In this document: positions 33,601 to 40,015 of the stretch, in pieces
Numbering within the stretch: the first letter of the stretch is position 1
Layout of the letters: each line of letters starts with the position of its first letter
Assembly: GCA_949358305.1 (NCBI GenBank)
Contig: OX442323.1
Span: forward strand, 7,440,001 to 7,504,000
Source: Strigamia acuminata
Taxonomy: Eukaryota; Arthropoda; Chilopoda; Geophilomorpha; Linotaeniidae
Direction of reading: 5' to 3'
Length of the DNA: 64,000 nucleotides
Program-made: the position numbers and the translations under genes
Notes under the pieces: generated by a model
What the model saw: the letters and a program-made list of their open reading frames with translations, nothing else
What the model was told of the DNA's origin: nothing
Database searches by the model: none

Positions 33601-36075
33601 ACTGCATACTAGGTGACAGGAAAATGGCCATCGAGATGACAAACTATTCGGGGCAAACCAAGCTGTGTTTGAGCGGTTATGCCTATGTCATCGAGAAGAA
33701 GCACCCAGATAAAATTTACTGGAAGTGTGGCCAGTGGAACACAAAGTGTGGGGGCAGGCTGACCACTACTGGCACTACTTGTCTTTTTAAAAAAATTGTC
33801 TTATTACACTTTTTATTACACTTTTCACTTAGTCGATGCCGCTTAGTCGACAAGGTCACTTAATCGACGAATCGACAATACTCGTCGACTAAGTCGCCTT
33901 GTCGACTAAACGGCGTTGACAAAACGGCGCCGACTAAGTGAAAGTCGACTAAACAACCCGGCTTCTTGGAATTAGATAATTCATTTGGAGATGAACCTAT
34001 CAGTAACTGGATTTTTTTACATTTTTTAAATTAACATTATATCTTCTAACAGGGCTCTATTTTAACTGATACATTTGATGCTGTAATGGTATGCAATGGT
34101 CATCACATTTATCCAAAAATGCCAAACTTTCCTGGTTTGGACGGATTCAAGGGCTCCATAGCACACAGCCACAGTTATAAGAATGGAAAAAAGTACGAAG
34201 ATAAAAAAGTGCTCGTTGTAGGAGTGGGAAACTCGGGAGGCGACATCACCGTAGAATTGAGTCGTATAGCAAAACAAGTAACTATAGCAAAACAAGTACT
34301 TTAAAATTAATAAATAATAAATTATGTATGACATTCAAGGTGTACATGAGTACTCGAAGAGGTACATGGGTTTTGAGTCGTGTAGATTTCCATGGACGTC
34401 CATTTGACATGGGACTGTTGACCCGAAGTTTCACTGCAACTCGTCTTGCTGCTCCTAAATTAATGAGCGCACTTATGGAATCACAGGTGCAGTTTATTAC
34501 GAGCTACAAGGAAGTTTACTGTAAATTAGATACTAAGTTTACTTTTTTTAGTTGAATTACCGTTTTAACCACTCTGAATTCGGGTTAAAACCCAAAAACC
34601 CTTTGTTCGCTCAAGGCACTATATTCAGTGACGAACTCCCAACCCGAATAATGTCTGGCACGGTCATGGTCAAAGATGACGTTCATCATTTCACTAAAAA
34701 TGGTGTTGTTTTTAACAGCGAAGATAATGTCGAATACCCCATTGACGCAGCCATTTTTGCTACTGGTTATAAAATCAAATTCCCTTTCTTAGCAGAGGAA
34801 ATCGTATCAGTCGATCGCAACGTTGTTCAGCTTTTTAAATATATTTTCCCGCCACACCTTAAACATCCAACACTGGCATTTATCGGCTTAGTTAACCCTT
34901 TGGGTTCCGCAATACCGATGTCCGAAATGCAAAGCCGATGGGTGGTTAAAGTGTTTAAAGTAAGTTATACTCTTTCCACACTCAAGAGTGACCCTGGAAG
35001 CTGGGCTCCCATTTGCCGAGCCATTTCACTTGTGTAGTGATACATAAAAGAAGACCGAAAACACCAGACTCAATACAAAATTCAAATAACATGTGCTTTC
35101 TAGACAAAGCAAGCACTAAAATGAAAAACAATTCGTTTTTAATTAAAAACACCATAAAACTGTTTTTCAAAGATGGAAAACATGTTTTATTATACTCTTG
35201 TTCGATTCAAGAGTATACTCTTGTTCGACTCAAGAGTATACCCTTCTCCCATTGGCCGAGCCGCATTACTCCTAGCTCCAGTCTGTATTACCATAGAGTA
35301 AAGAATCTATGGTATTACTACCACTAGGAGAAGTAGTTCTTATTTTTATTATGATTATTACTGCATTTTTGGATCACTACACCATCGGCCAATGGGAGAA
35401 GGGTATACTCTTGAGTCGAACAAGAGTATAGATAATAACATTGAATGGTAAATAATTTCAAGCATTATTATTCAGGAATAGATTAAAAAGCATAGGGAAC
35501 TACTTTTCCTCGTAGCAGTAGTTCCATTGCAGTTCTGAGTAATTGGATTAGGTCAATGGGAGCCGAGCTTCCAGGGTCACTCTTGAGTGTGGAAAAAGTA
35601 TAAAATAGTTTTTTTTTTTTAAAAAAATAATATTTGACCAATTTTATTCATATAGGGCACACACCAATTGCCCTCTGAAAGGGAAATGCGGACTGAAATT
35701 CAGAAAGAACGAGAAAGAAGAATGCAAAAATACGTACCATCGCAACGACACACAATTCAAGTAGACTACATACCTTACATGGACGAGTTAGCCGAGTTAA
35801 TTGAAGTCAAACCCAATCTCTATAAAATGTTTTTCAGTGACCCTTTACTTTTTAAAGCATGTGTTTTCGGACCATGTCTTTCATACCAGTATCGCTTGCA
35901 AGGCGAATTCTCTTGGAAAGGCGCTCGTCAAGCCATTTTGACGGTAGAAAACAGAATATTAAATCCATTACACACACGAAAAAGCCAATTTGTTGTTCAC
36001 AAAAAGAAACCCAGTTGGCGTTTCTTAAGCTTGTGCGGTAATTTTTTCAGGCGAGTGCGGTACGGTATTCGCTAA
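18698..36075 (+). CDS. Flavin-containing monooxygenase (FMO)
   Basis: Six exons join in frame: 18698-18831, 18921-19185, 34053-34277, 34340-34486, 34552-34959 and 35656-36075, 532 aa, the usual FMO length. FMOs use FAD, NADPH and O2 to oxygenate nucleophilic N and S atoms, typically at the ER. The FAD site is CVIGAGPSG (residues 8-15), the FMO signature FKGSIAHSHSY lies near 165-175, the NADPH site GVGNSGGD near 190, and the ATGY motif (IFATGYK) is in exon 5. The lysine-rich end lacks an obvious C-terminal membrane anchor. Intron 2 is 14.9 kb because of nested transposons, yet all splice sites are intact. Intron 5 holds a foldback element and another element starts just after the stop. The gene sits between METTL7 copies D and E. 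Confidence 0.9.
19450..19882 (-). repeat. 3' LTR of outer Copia element
   Basis: Starts TGATAAGTCCGTGGAGG and ends CGCATACTAATA in + strand reading. It matches 33062-33494 throughout as far as can be read. It is the downstream LTR, because the element runs on the - strand. Confidence 0.93.
19900..21886 (-). CDS. Outer Copia Pol, C-terminal part: reverse transcriptase and RNase H
   Basis: Copia-type reverse transcriptase and RNase H domains, the replication half of the polyprotein. Motifs include LGSKWIYKLKRD, RYRARLVAQGF, LHLDIKAAYLYGDLD, the catalytic FYVDDIVLF near 20850, GRMWYQRL, then RNase H with TVYTDASYA, SFGGHIIYLGG and a MESEFLAVVDG segment. The frame is open from the inner-element boundary to the stop at 19900. 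It is in the same frame as the part at 29073-31932 and was one ORF before the inner insertion. No internal stop was seen, so the break is recent. Confidence 0.9.
21887..22422 (+). repeat. 5' LTR of inner Copia element
   Basis: Begins TGTTGGTCAAAAGACC and ends TCTCTGCCTACA. It contains palindromic blocks such as CGATACGCGTCGTATCG and ACACAGCCGTGTATG-type repeats. It matches the right LTR throughout as far as can be read. Confidence 0.94.
22424..22435 (+). other. Primer-binding site (initiator Met tRNA) of inner Copia
   Basis: TGGTAGCAGAGG starts two bases after the 5' LTR and matches the complement of the 3' end of animal initiator-Met tRNA. The outer element uses the same site at 33048-33059 (- strand). 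Confidence 0.8.
22436..23333 (+). other. 5' leader of inner Copia element
   Basis: About 0.9 kb between the primer-binding site and the Gag-Pol start codon. Rich in CGCGAATTTCG-type palindromic segments. Open stretches here lack recognisable domains and are not called as genes. Confidence 0.6.
23334..28325 (+). CDS. Inner Copia Gag-Pol polyprotein, intact
   Basis: A single 1663-codon frame. Gag region with WRLSMQFLLKSEGLW; CCHC zinc knuckle CFNCDQLGHYANRC near residue 231; aspartic protease WILDCGATDHVSH near 318; pre-integrase LWHSRLGHLHTNGM; integrase core with LLHMDIWGPAP, IRTDRGGEF and GTAERINRTM; reverse transcriptase LGCKWIFKLKTD, AHLDVKGAYLYGEL and VYVDDIVVF near 1350; RNase H with AFTDASWASD and STMEAEFIALVE near the end. 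The order gag-PR-IN-RT-RH is diagnostic for Copia (Ty1/Pseudoviridae type). No stop or frameshift was found. Unlike Gypsy elements, gag and pol are one frame. Confidence 0.96.
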   Translation: MQKAANSNSLIPVLGVDNYEQWRLSMQFLLKSEGLWRHVTEDKEAEHIATLTPKELDRFMVKKDKALGHIYIHVSPAKRTVLETCNTPKEAWDKLAKTYAPSSRARQAAMRWEFLSLQLQPGEDMPDFIARVDNYVRQLSDVNEIISPVHHAYQYLKCLPPEYAQATFAIYHWPDPQFTPKDVAEQLISEHMRLKSIGLLGTSQSSAHTSMKGQFRPRNKSGPRDISTVKCFNCDQLGHYANRCPRPPRQQQGQPTVSLQRNSRSKSRRRNKNAAAKANNARPRESSHPHREGTYFVNAPQVIQRPVAHFMQSNEWILDCGATDHVSHVRAGFTEFTDVIPFDIELGQGKSQVTGKGTVRLLMAIDKTRCTVNLTNVLYAPNFEANLISVSKIDKARHHIHIFNSEIHVYESDIRSPLIRAKERGGLYYVDGLCTNPTFATTVSPTVQPTPTLPPQMYVTTEEDFIKIPKPKKGKGQQREITDFRIEMPLVEPVKQIPVQQAPIPTNPIPPPIPTQIHNDLTTLPSYANALQSIPTATPIAIPNANSFPPLGNPSQPKKKVIANPASVKDATGLWHSRLGHLHTNGMKLLAANDQVYGMSPGEVSRELACNDCRIAKSTKASHKPDPNPSTTKPLDLLHMDIWGPAPVPSFGGARFVLTVIDDATRYCWIIPLAQKSQVFATFKDFVARVERIQDMQIKAIRTDRGGEFMSNEFLRYLQAKGIQGQRTNPSSPQMNGTAERINRTMADNFRAVLSETKLPEALWAELAVTFAYIKNRSPHSRLNNQVPYILWRQRALSLRHLRKVGSKCWVHYTAPGRKKLDPRAWEGYLVGYASGTRGYRIWNPTDNQVYESIHVKIDERQSYRKSIKISTQQPQQSFTGPGQQTVTFDDNLHYHQWPKGSDSEASEHSANDSERVSTASASMHTPLAFPHIHIPPPTTPERALLDLCATLPPGSASLRQSHHISYEEERDTDHDIREMDELSIYPETSEHVDASAEQSARPSPPTSAPPSPQRSAAPSLPRETPVPTPRFITTRRQQRVDDQAAQGLQIFDPDPNSPATARHTTHKWRFVGGDGECREWVREEHLRKDQKPGKILIDVYYFPTPKIRLRSYHDIEEYCMLNNIDYDPGLFFFGNLEHKLPTLPGVRHAAHLCRTEPASFAEIPKFNDAPKWREAIGEELDMFKEREIYKEVPRPPDTTILGCKWIFKLKTDAAGTVTRYRARLVAQGFYQTLGVDFDEVFSPVVNFILIRLFSCLLVVLRGWQDAHLDVKGAYLYGELKHNVYMRIPAGATCTDPNNVWLLLKSLYGLHQSGRQWFEKLDETLRALGFRRLPACNCVYVFGNTAVMLVYVDDIVVFYASDSVFNQLIRLISSKFDIVNLGPITKLLGVEFIRDAGRTFITQRAYIAKLVKKFGASTNNLVKTPVTPGTTLVRGSTENLEDFPYRSLIGSLLFLASRTRPDILYSVIALAQYNTCYNRTHIRALLQVLQYVANTAELCIELSGCSSSQLSAFTDASWASDPETSLSFGGYIVYVGNVPIGWSCRKQSTVACSTMEAEFIALVECVKEIFWLDSVYTEFPILNRLSRPIVYSDALASIQFTSNDIENAKTKHIRVKFHWLREWFTAGVFDLRKVAGEANTADIFTKWLSSERLRSLISKIFRA
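28537..29072 (+). repeat. 3' LTR of inner Copia element
   Basis: Same sequence as 21887-22422 by eye. Preceded by the purine tract GAAGAGGGGA (28525-28534) and followed by the CTTGC target duplication. Confidence 0.94.
29073..31932 (-). CDS. Outer Copia Gag-protease-integrase part
   Basis: The frame reads leftward from a Met at 31932; a second Met at 31902 (MSNWDRHDDYKDVRKLDGSN) is the more Copia-like start. It contains a Gag domain (YPTWSMQIQLLLQSYSVW), zinc knuckle CFTCGGTGHFSRDC, protease YVDTGATDHFSFN, pre-integrase VWHSRFGHLNAKG, and an integrase core with VHLDVWGPSP, IKTDNGGEF and SVAERANRTI. Beyond the insertion point the frame would continue in the RT part at 21886. The last two residues before the stop at 29068 come from the inner LTR. 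Protease and integrase key residues are present. Confidence 0.93.
31933..33047 (-). other. 5' leader of outer Copia element
   Basis: About 1.1 kb between the primer-binding site and Gag. It contains repeated GTGAAAAATT/ATTCACAA-like palindromic sequence near 31910-32030. No separate gene is supported. Confidence 0.55.
33062..33494 (-). repeat. 5' LTR of outer Copia element
   Basis: Matches 19450-19882. It acts as the promoter LTR because the element reads leftward. Flanked on the outside by the ATGTC duplication. Confidence 0.93.
33624..33863 (+). CDS. Short FLYWCH zinc-finger ORF of the MULE-like element
   Basis: 79 aa from the ATG after GACAGGAAA. A FLYWCH pattern is visible: MTNYSGQTKLCLSGYAYVIE, then YWKCGQWNTKCGGRLTTTG (W-x-C...C). 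The usual closing H-x-H is absent, because the frame runs into TGTTCLFKKIVLLHF, so the finger is truncated. A TATA-like GGTATATAGG lies about 60 bp upstream, so this may be a transcribed element gene. FLYWCH fingers commonly accompany MULE transposases. It lies within FMO intron 2 in the same direction as FMO. Confidence 0.55.
   Translation: MAIEMTNYSGQTKLCLSGYAYVIEKKHPDKIYWKCGQWNTKCGGRLTTTGTTCLFKKIVLLHFLLHFSLSRCRLVDKVT
34966..35602. mobile_element. Foldback/MITE element in FMO intron 5
   Basis: Terminal inverted repeats of about 50 bp: the left arm begins TATACTCTTTCCACACTCAA and the right arm is its near-exact complement ending TTGAGTGTGGAAAAAGTATA. Both arms contain GGCTCCCATT or GGGCTCCCATT. 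A clear target duplication was not found. It occupies most of the 696-bp intron and has a second foldback inside. Confidence 0.75.
35214..35430. mobile_element. Inner 217-bp MITE with perfect 44-bp inverted ends
   Basis: 35214-35257 and 35387-35430 are exact reverse complements over 44 bp (left arm starts TATACTCTTGTTCGACTCAA, inner end CTCCCATTGGCC). The 23 bp outside the left arm repeat its first part with one difference. Located inside the foldback 34966-35602. Confidence 0.8.
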
Positions 36076-36081
36076 ATACCA

Positions 36082-36643
36082 CATTTACCATGGTCATAGT
36101 TTTCCAGATAAGTGAATATTCGGATTTTATTTATCTGGATAACCGTTTGCGTTTACATGACGTTAGTTTTCTGGTAAACATGACGTCATATGAGAATTAC
36201 CCATACTCCCCTTAGATTATCTGGAACAACAAAATGGCTGTTGATCCATTTCAGCCAAACAAATGAAATGGTGGTTAGGAAAGAGGTTTTTGCTTGAATC
36301 ATTGCAATGGTGCCTAATATGCAAATTCTAATCCCAAAAATGGTGGTTTTAGCTGATTTCACATTGATTTCGGTACCAAATGTCGTTGGTACGTAGGCCT
36401 AACGTATTTTTACTACAACGATCCGACAATATCTCGATCCAAGTTTTTGACTTTTCGCATGCATGGGTGTTTACATGCGGTTTTCAATGCGCAAAACGCC
36501 CAAAATCTAGCTCGTACAACTGGAATTTAGTTTTCCAGATAAGTCTGTCTTTTCTAGAAAACTGATTTGTTTACACGATCAGTAAAGTAAAATTTGCATT
36601 TTCACTTATCCAGATAACTGGGTACATGTAAACATGGTAAATG
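36082..36643. mobile_element. Foldback element just downstream of the FMO stop
   Basis: The left end CATTTACCATGGTCATAGTT with CCAGATAAGTGAATA is complemented imperfectly by the right end TTCACTTATCCAGATAAC...CATGGTAAATG. Sequences like GAGTGCGGTA flank both sides (36054-36063 and 36643-36652), a possible target duplication. No coding capacity. Confidence 0.55.
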
Positions 36644-36795
36644 AGTGCGGTATATCGCACAAATACCGTAATACCGCACAAATACCGTAATTAAAACAAA
36701 TATTCCAATAAATATGCTTTATTAAAACCCAATTCCAATCTTTTTAATGTCGCACAGAATAATGTAGAATACAATATTTCTCGCAATTCCAAGCG

Positions 36796-37176
36796 ATGAC
36801 TTCACTGCACGGCAGCCAAATCCTCCTCTTTAATTTCCACACTACGACCGTCGCAAATGATGAGAAAATGTGTGTTGCGCTTTTTATATCAGCCCATAAG
36901 TGTGCCCAATTCAAATTTGCCGTGGTGAGGGTTGTTCTTCCTGGGTTGTTAATGAGTGAGAAAGAATTAGCCTGGTTTTTCCTGCACTTGCCGGAATTTA
37001 ATTCTAATGCCTACCGTAGCCTTAAATTTAATCAGGACAATTTCTTTTTAATTCCCCAGTCATCAGTCGACTATCGGAGAAGAATGTGTGGATTTGAATT
37101 GCATGCTGTTCAGAACAGACAAGGAAATAAAATTAGCAAACATTTTCATTTGGAAGTAAACGATAAAAATGTTTGA
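36796..37176 (+). CDS. Unrecognised ORF, possible gene fragment
   Basis: A 126-codon open frame starting MTSLHGSQILLFNFHTTTVA and ending FHLEVNDKNV. I do not recognise it. It is not repetitive and is longer than neighbouring chance frames, but there is no clear splice context. It could be a fragment of a transposon or of a host gene carried in the foreign block. Confidence 0.25.
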   Translation: MTSLHGSQILLFNFHTTTVANDEKMCVALFISAHKCAQFKFAVVRVVLPGLLMSEKELAWFFLHLPEFNSNAYRSLKFNQDNFFLIPQSSVDYRRRMCGFELHAVQNRQGNKISKHFHLEVNDKNV

Positions 37177-37198
37177 CAAAACTTGTGGCAACGATTAT

Positions 37199-37573
37199 TA
37201 AGAAATAAAACATTTAAATAAATAATAATTCACGTGTTTAGTCATATTTTGGTTTAAAGCTTGGAATCCAAAATGGCTGTGTGTGAAACAACTCGCAGCG
37301 TGTATTATCTAAGAAAATAAGAATGGTGGATTTGTAAAATTTATTCAGTTGTAAATTCTTAATTTTGGAAATTATACTCACCCAAATACATTGTGACCAC
37401 ATGATAGAGAAGTGACGTTGAGCAAACTCCAGTTTCGACCGTGGATGGTGGCAGATTGAGTCCTTAAAATATCTACCAATGCCGGAGCTGCCGACCATGA
37501 CGCGCAAAAGTCTTCTACCCACAATCCAATCTGATCCTTGCTTCGGCTCGTGCTTCAATCTGATGGACGAAAC
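37199..37573 (-). pseudogene. Truncated 3' end of an unidentified spliced gene
   Basis: Two consecutive exons read leftward in frame: 37382-37573 (64 codons, VSSIRLKHEPKQGSDWIVGR to MWSQCIW) between a TTACAG acceptor and a GTGAGT donor, and 37199-37309 (IIHAASCFTHSHFG, stop at 37199-37201). The upstream part of the gene is missing: 54 bp beyond the acceptor the sequence changes to a METTL7 fragment. I do not recognise the protein. It looks like a neighbour of FMO in its original location, cut when the block was moved. Confidence 0.45.
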
Positions 37574-37627
37574 CTGTAACTTTATAATAAATAAAGCGTC
37601 ATCATTCTGATTCAGTTGAAAATAATT

Positions 37628-37738
37628 TTTTATTTCCTGCAGCACATGGTTTCGGCGCCCTGGACGTTTACGCGTTTTCTGCAGCAAATTATGAACCCGA
37701 TGTGGAAAACCATGTTTGACGGATGTTATTTGACGCGC
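37628..37738 (+). pseudogene. METTL7 exon-2 fragment at right edge of the foreign block
   Basis: TTTATTTCCTGCAGCACATG opens a 111-bp remnant of METTL7 exon 2 (equivalent to YFLEHTVSAPWTFTRFLQQI to CHLTR). After TTGACGCGCG it jumps to SGCB-3'UTR sequence (TTTTCTATCGCGTAACG). No frame is usable. Confidence 0.85.
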
Positions 37739-38128
37739 GGCTACTCAATTTTCTATCGCGTAACGAAACACAAAAATAATTCACCAGGTAGCTAAAATTT
37801 ATTCAAAAAAAATAAGAAATAACAACAGAATAAACAAAATCTTTGGTTATAACAGATATTAGGTATAGATAATATCTATGGTTTTAATCTCAACTTCGAT
37901 ACCCGAAATCTATTTTATTTGCAAGTGCCCCAGTGTAATGAAAGATTCGGGTCGAAATTCAAGGTGGAAACTGAAAAAAAAAAGGAAAAAGCAAGAAAAA
38001 AATAATCGTGATCACGGTTATCTGTCATGATTGTTAGAACACTGAACAATATCCATATAATACATCGAAGTCTGAGCAGGTTAATCACGAAAAGTAATCT
38101 CTCCCAATTTGTAAAGTTTTAAAACGAT

Positions 38129-38130
<2 letters not shown>

Positions 38131-38160
<30 letters not shown>

Positions 38161-38283
38161 GAGACACTCCAGTGGAGAAAGATACAGGTAATTATGAAAG
38201 AGTCTAATAGGTGTTTGTCTATACGCTTATGAAGGTGGCGGCAGTGGAAACGACACTTCGAGGCAGCACAGTCAAAGACCGTA
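38131..38283 (-). mobile_element. Short retroposon in the 5'UTR intron of METTL7 copy E
   Basis: About 150 bp interrupt the otherwise conserved leader (AAAACGATTTA | ATTTAATTGTT). The insert has an (AAAT)n tail when read on the - strand and a unique body beginning CGGTCTTTGACTGTGCTG. An (AAAT)n tail suggests a SINE or the 3' end of an RTE-type LINE. It lies about 20 bp from the splice acceptor before the start codon. Confidence 0.5.
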
Positions 38284-38302
38284 ATTTAATTGTTCTCCTA
38301 GG

Positions 38303-39161
38303 ATGGCGAAAGAGGATGCGCTTTTATCGGACGTCGTGTACAGCACAATATTACCATTGGCAACTCTAATTGCTTGTGTTATCTTCGCTTTGCTGTACCG
38401 TAACAGACGTTCACTCAACGAACGATTTTTCGCATGGGTTTATTGGTATTTGATGTTGAATTTCTATATGGAAATGCTCGTATCGCTGAAAGAAGAATTA
38501 TTTTCAAAGCTCTCCGTGCAGAAATCGCATTTGCCGGAGCTCCGTCGCGAGAATTCGATTCGTATTTTGGAAATCGGATCGGGACCCTGCACGAATTTGC
38601 AATATTTTCCGAAAAATTGTCGTTTAACTTGCTACGACCCAAATACGCACTTCAAATCCAGGCTGTTGAAACAGATGGAGCAATTTCCAGACGTAAAACT
38701 CGAACGATTGGTTAATTCCGGCGCGGAAAGCTTGGTGGACACCGAAGACGAAAGTGTGGATGCGGTCGTGTCCGTTTTCGTGCTGTGCTCGGTCAAAAGC
38801 ATTGAGAAAACTCTCAGAGAAGTGAAAAGAGTCTTGGCGCCGGTAGAAAATATACGAAAAATTGTTTTTTAATTCGTTTTTTGGATTTCTTTTCGTTTTT
38901 TATTCGTTTTAGGGCGGGAGATTTTATTTCCTAGAGCACACGGTTTCGGCACCCTGGACGTTTACGCGTTTTCTGCAGCAAATTGGGAACCCGATGTGGA
39001 AAATCGTGTTTGACGGATGTCATTTGACGCGCGATTTAGAGTCCGAGGTCCGAAAATTCGGTTTTTCCGCGTTGGAAATCAAAAAAATCCCGAAAGTCCT
39101 TGTGGGTTCTCGTTATAATATTTTCATCCAAGAGGCCATTATGGGAACGGCCGAGATATAA
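38303..39161 (+). CDS. METTL7/TMT1-type methyltransferase, copy E (Cys variant)
   Basis: Two exons, 38303-38842 and 38913-39161, 262 aa. Motif I is ILEIGSGPCTNLQYFPKNC, Cys at 38588-38590. It is the closest relative of copy C (NFYMEMLVSLKEELFSKLS, VNSGAES, ALEIKKIPKVLVGSR), although the two now lie on opposite sides of the 21 kb block. Private change: LREVKRVLAPV preceded by SIEKT. The reading frame, anchor helix and splice sites are intact. Its leader carries a retroposon. Confidence 0.86.
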
Positions 39162-39297
39162 AAATTTGTTACTTTTTGTGTTGCCAATTGTTTGTTGGAT
39201 TTGATAACAGTCATTGACATTTTGTTGTAATATTGAGAAAATATAGTGTTTTACGTTGAAAATTAGTAGATTATTATAAGCGACTTGTTTTAGTTTA

Positions 39298-39450
39298 CCA
39301 TGGGACCGTATTCAAATTTTTGTGAGCGGAAATCCTTCGATTCAAACGTGAGTAACTTTAAAAATTTTATATTTAATTAATTTAGTAAATAAATTATTTT
39401 TTTTTTCAGATTTATTGCTGGTTGTGCGTTTTCTACTTCATACATTGGGA
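39298..39450 (+). pseudogene. Chimeric duplication junction: 43998-gene exon 1 / tetraspan exon 6
   Basis: CCATGGGACCGTATTCAAAT, then ACGTGAGTAACTT, an intron-like stretch, and CAGATTTATTGCTGGTTGTG. Same chimera as at 11790 and 16044. Confidence 0.8.
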
Positions 39451-40015
39451 AAGGTTTTTTTTCCTTATTATTTATATATATATATATTATACAAGGTTTT
39501 ATAACAAATTTTACTACTGTTTTTACTCCATTTTCGATCGCGTAACGAAAGACAAAAATAATTCACCAGGAAGCAAAAATTTATTCAAAAAAAAATAAAA
39601 TATAACAACAAAACTGTACAAAACTAACTACAGTTTGAAATCGACAAAACAATAAGAAATCACAACAGATTATAACACTTAGAATATAAAAAAAATCCTT
39701 GGATATAAATTAGATACCGGTATAGATAATATCTACGGTATGGTTTTAATCTCAACTTCGATACCCGAGCGCGAGCGCCATTTTATATGCAAGTGCCCTA
39801 GTGTGATGAAAGATTCGGGTCGAAATTCAAGGTGGAAACTGAAAAAAAAGGATAAACAGATAAAAAAATAATCGTGATTCCGACTATCTGTCATGATTAA
39901 TTCAACACCGAGCAACATTCACATGGTGCATCGAACTCCGAGCAGGACATCACGAGAAGTCTCTCCCAACTTGTAAAGTTTTAAAACGATTTAATTATTC
40001 AATTGTTTTCTTAGG

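Larger units (their letters stand above)
19325..33965. mobile_element. MULE-like element (about 0.6 kb) in FMO intron 2, itself filled by Copia elements
   Basis: Ends in inverted orientation built on TTTAGTCGAC and TTGTCGAC motifs: left CGGGTCAGATCGTTTAGTCG, right ...GACTAAACAACCCG. The element is bordered by the direct repeat TTGGAATT (19317-19324 and 33966-33973). An 8-9 bp duplication and the FLYWCH-finger ORF inside (33624-33863) fit Mutator-like elements. Own sequence is only 19325-19449 and about 33500-33965; everything between is the Copia insertion. No MULE transposase catalytic domain was seen, so it is non-autonomous or deleted. Confidence 0.68.

Noticed and set aside
37238-37687. 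149-aa continuous frame on the - strand
   Set aside because: The frame merges antisense METTL7 remnant, an intron and part of the orphan gene; the spliced model 37199-37573 explains the coding signal better.
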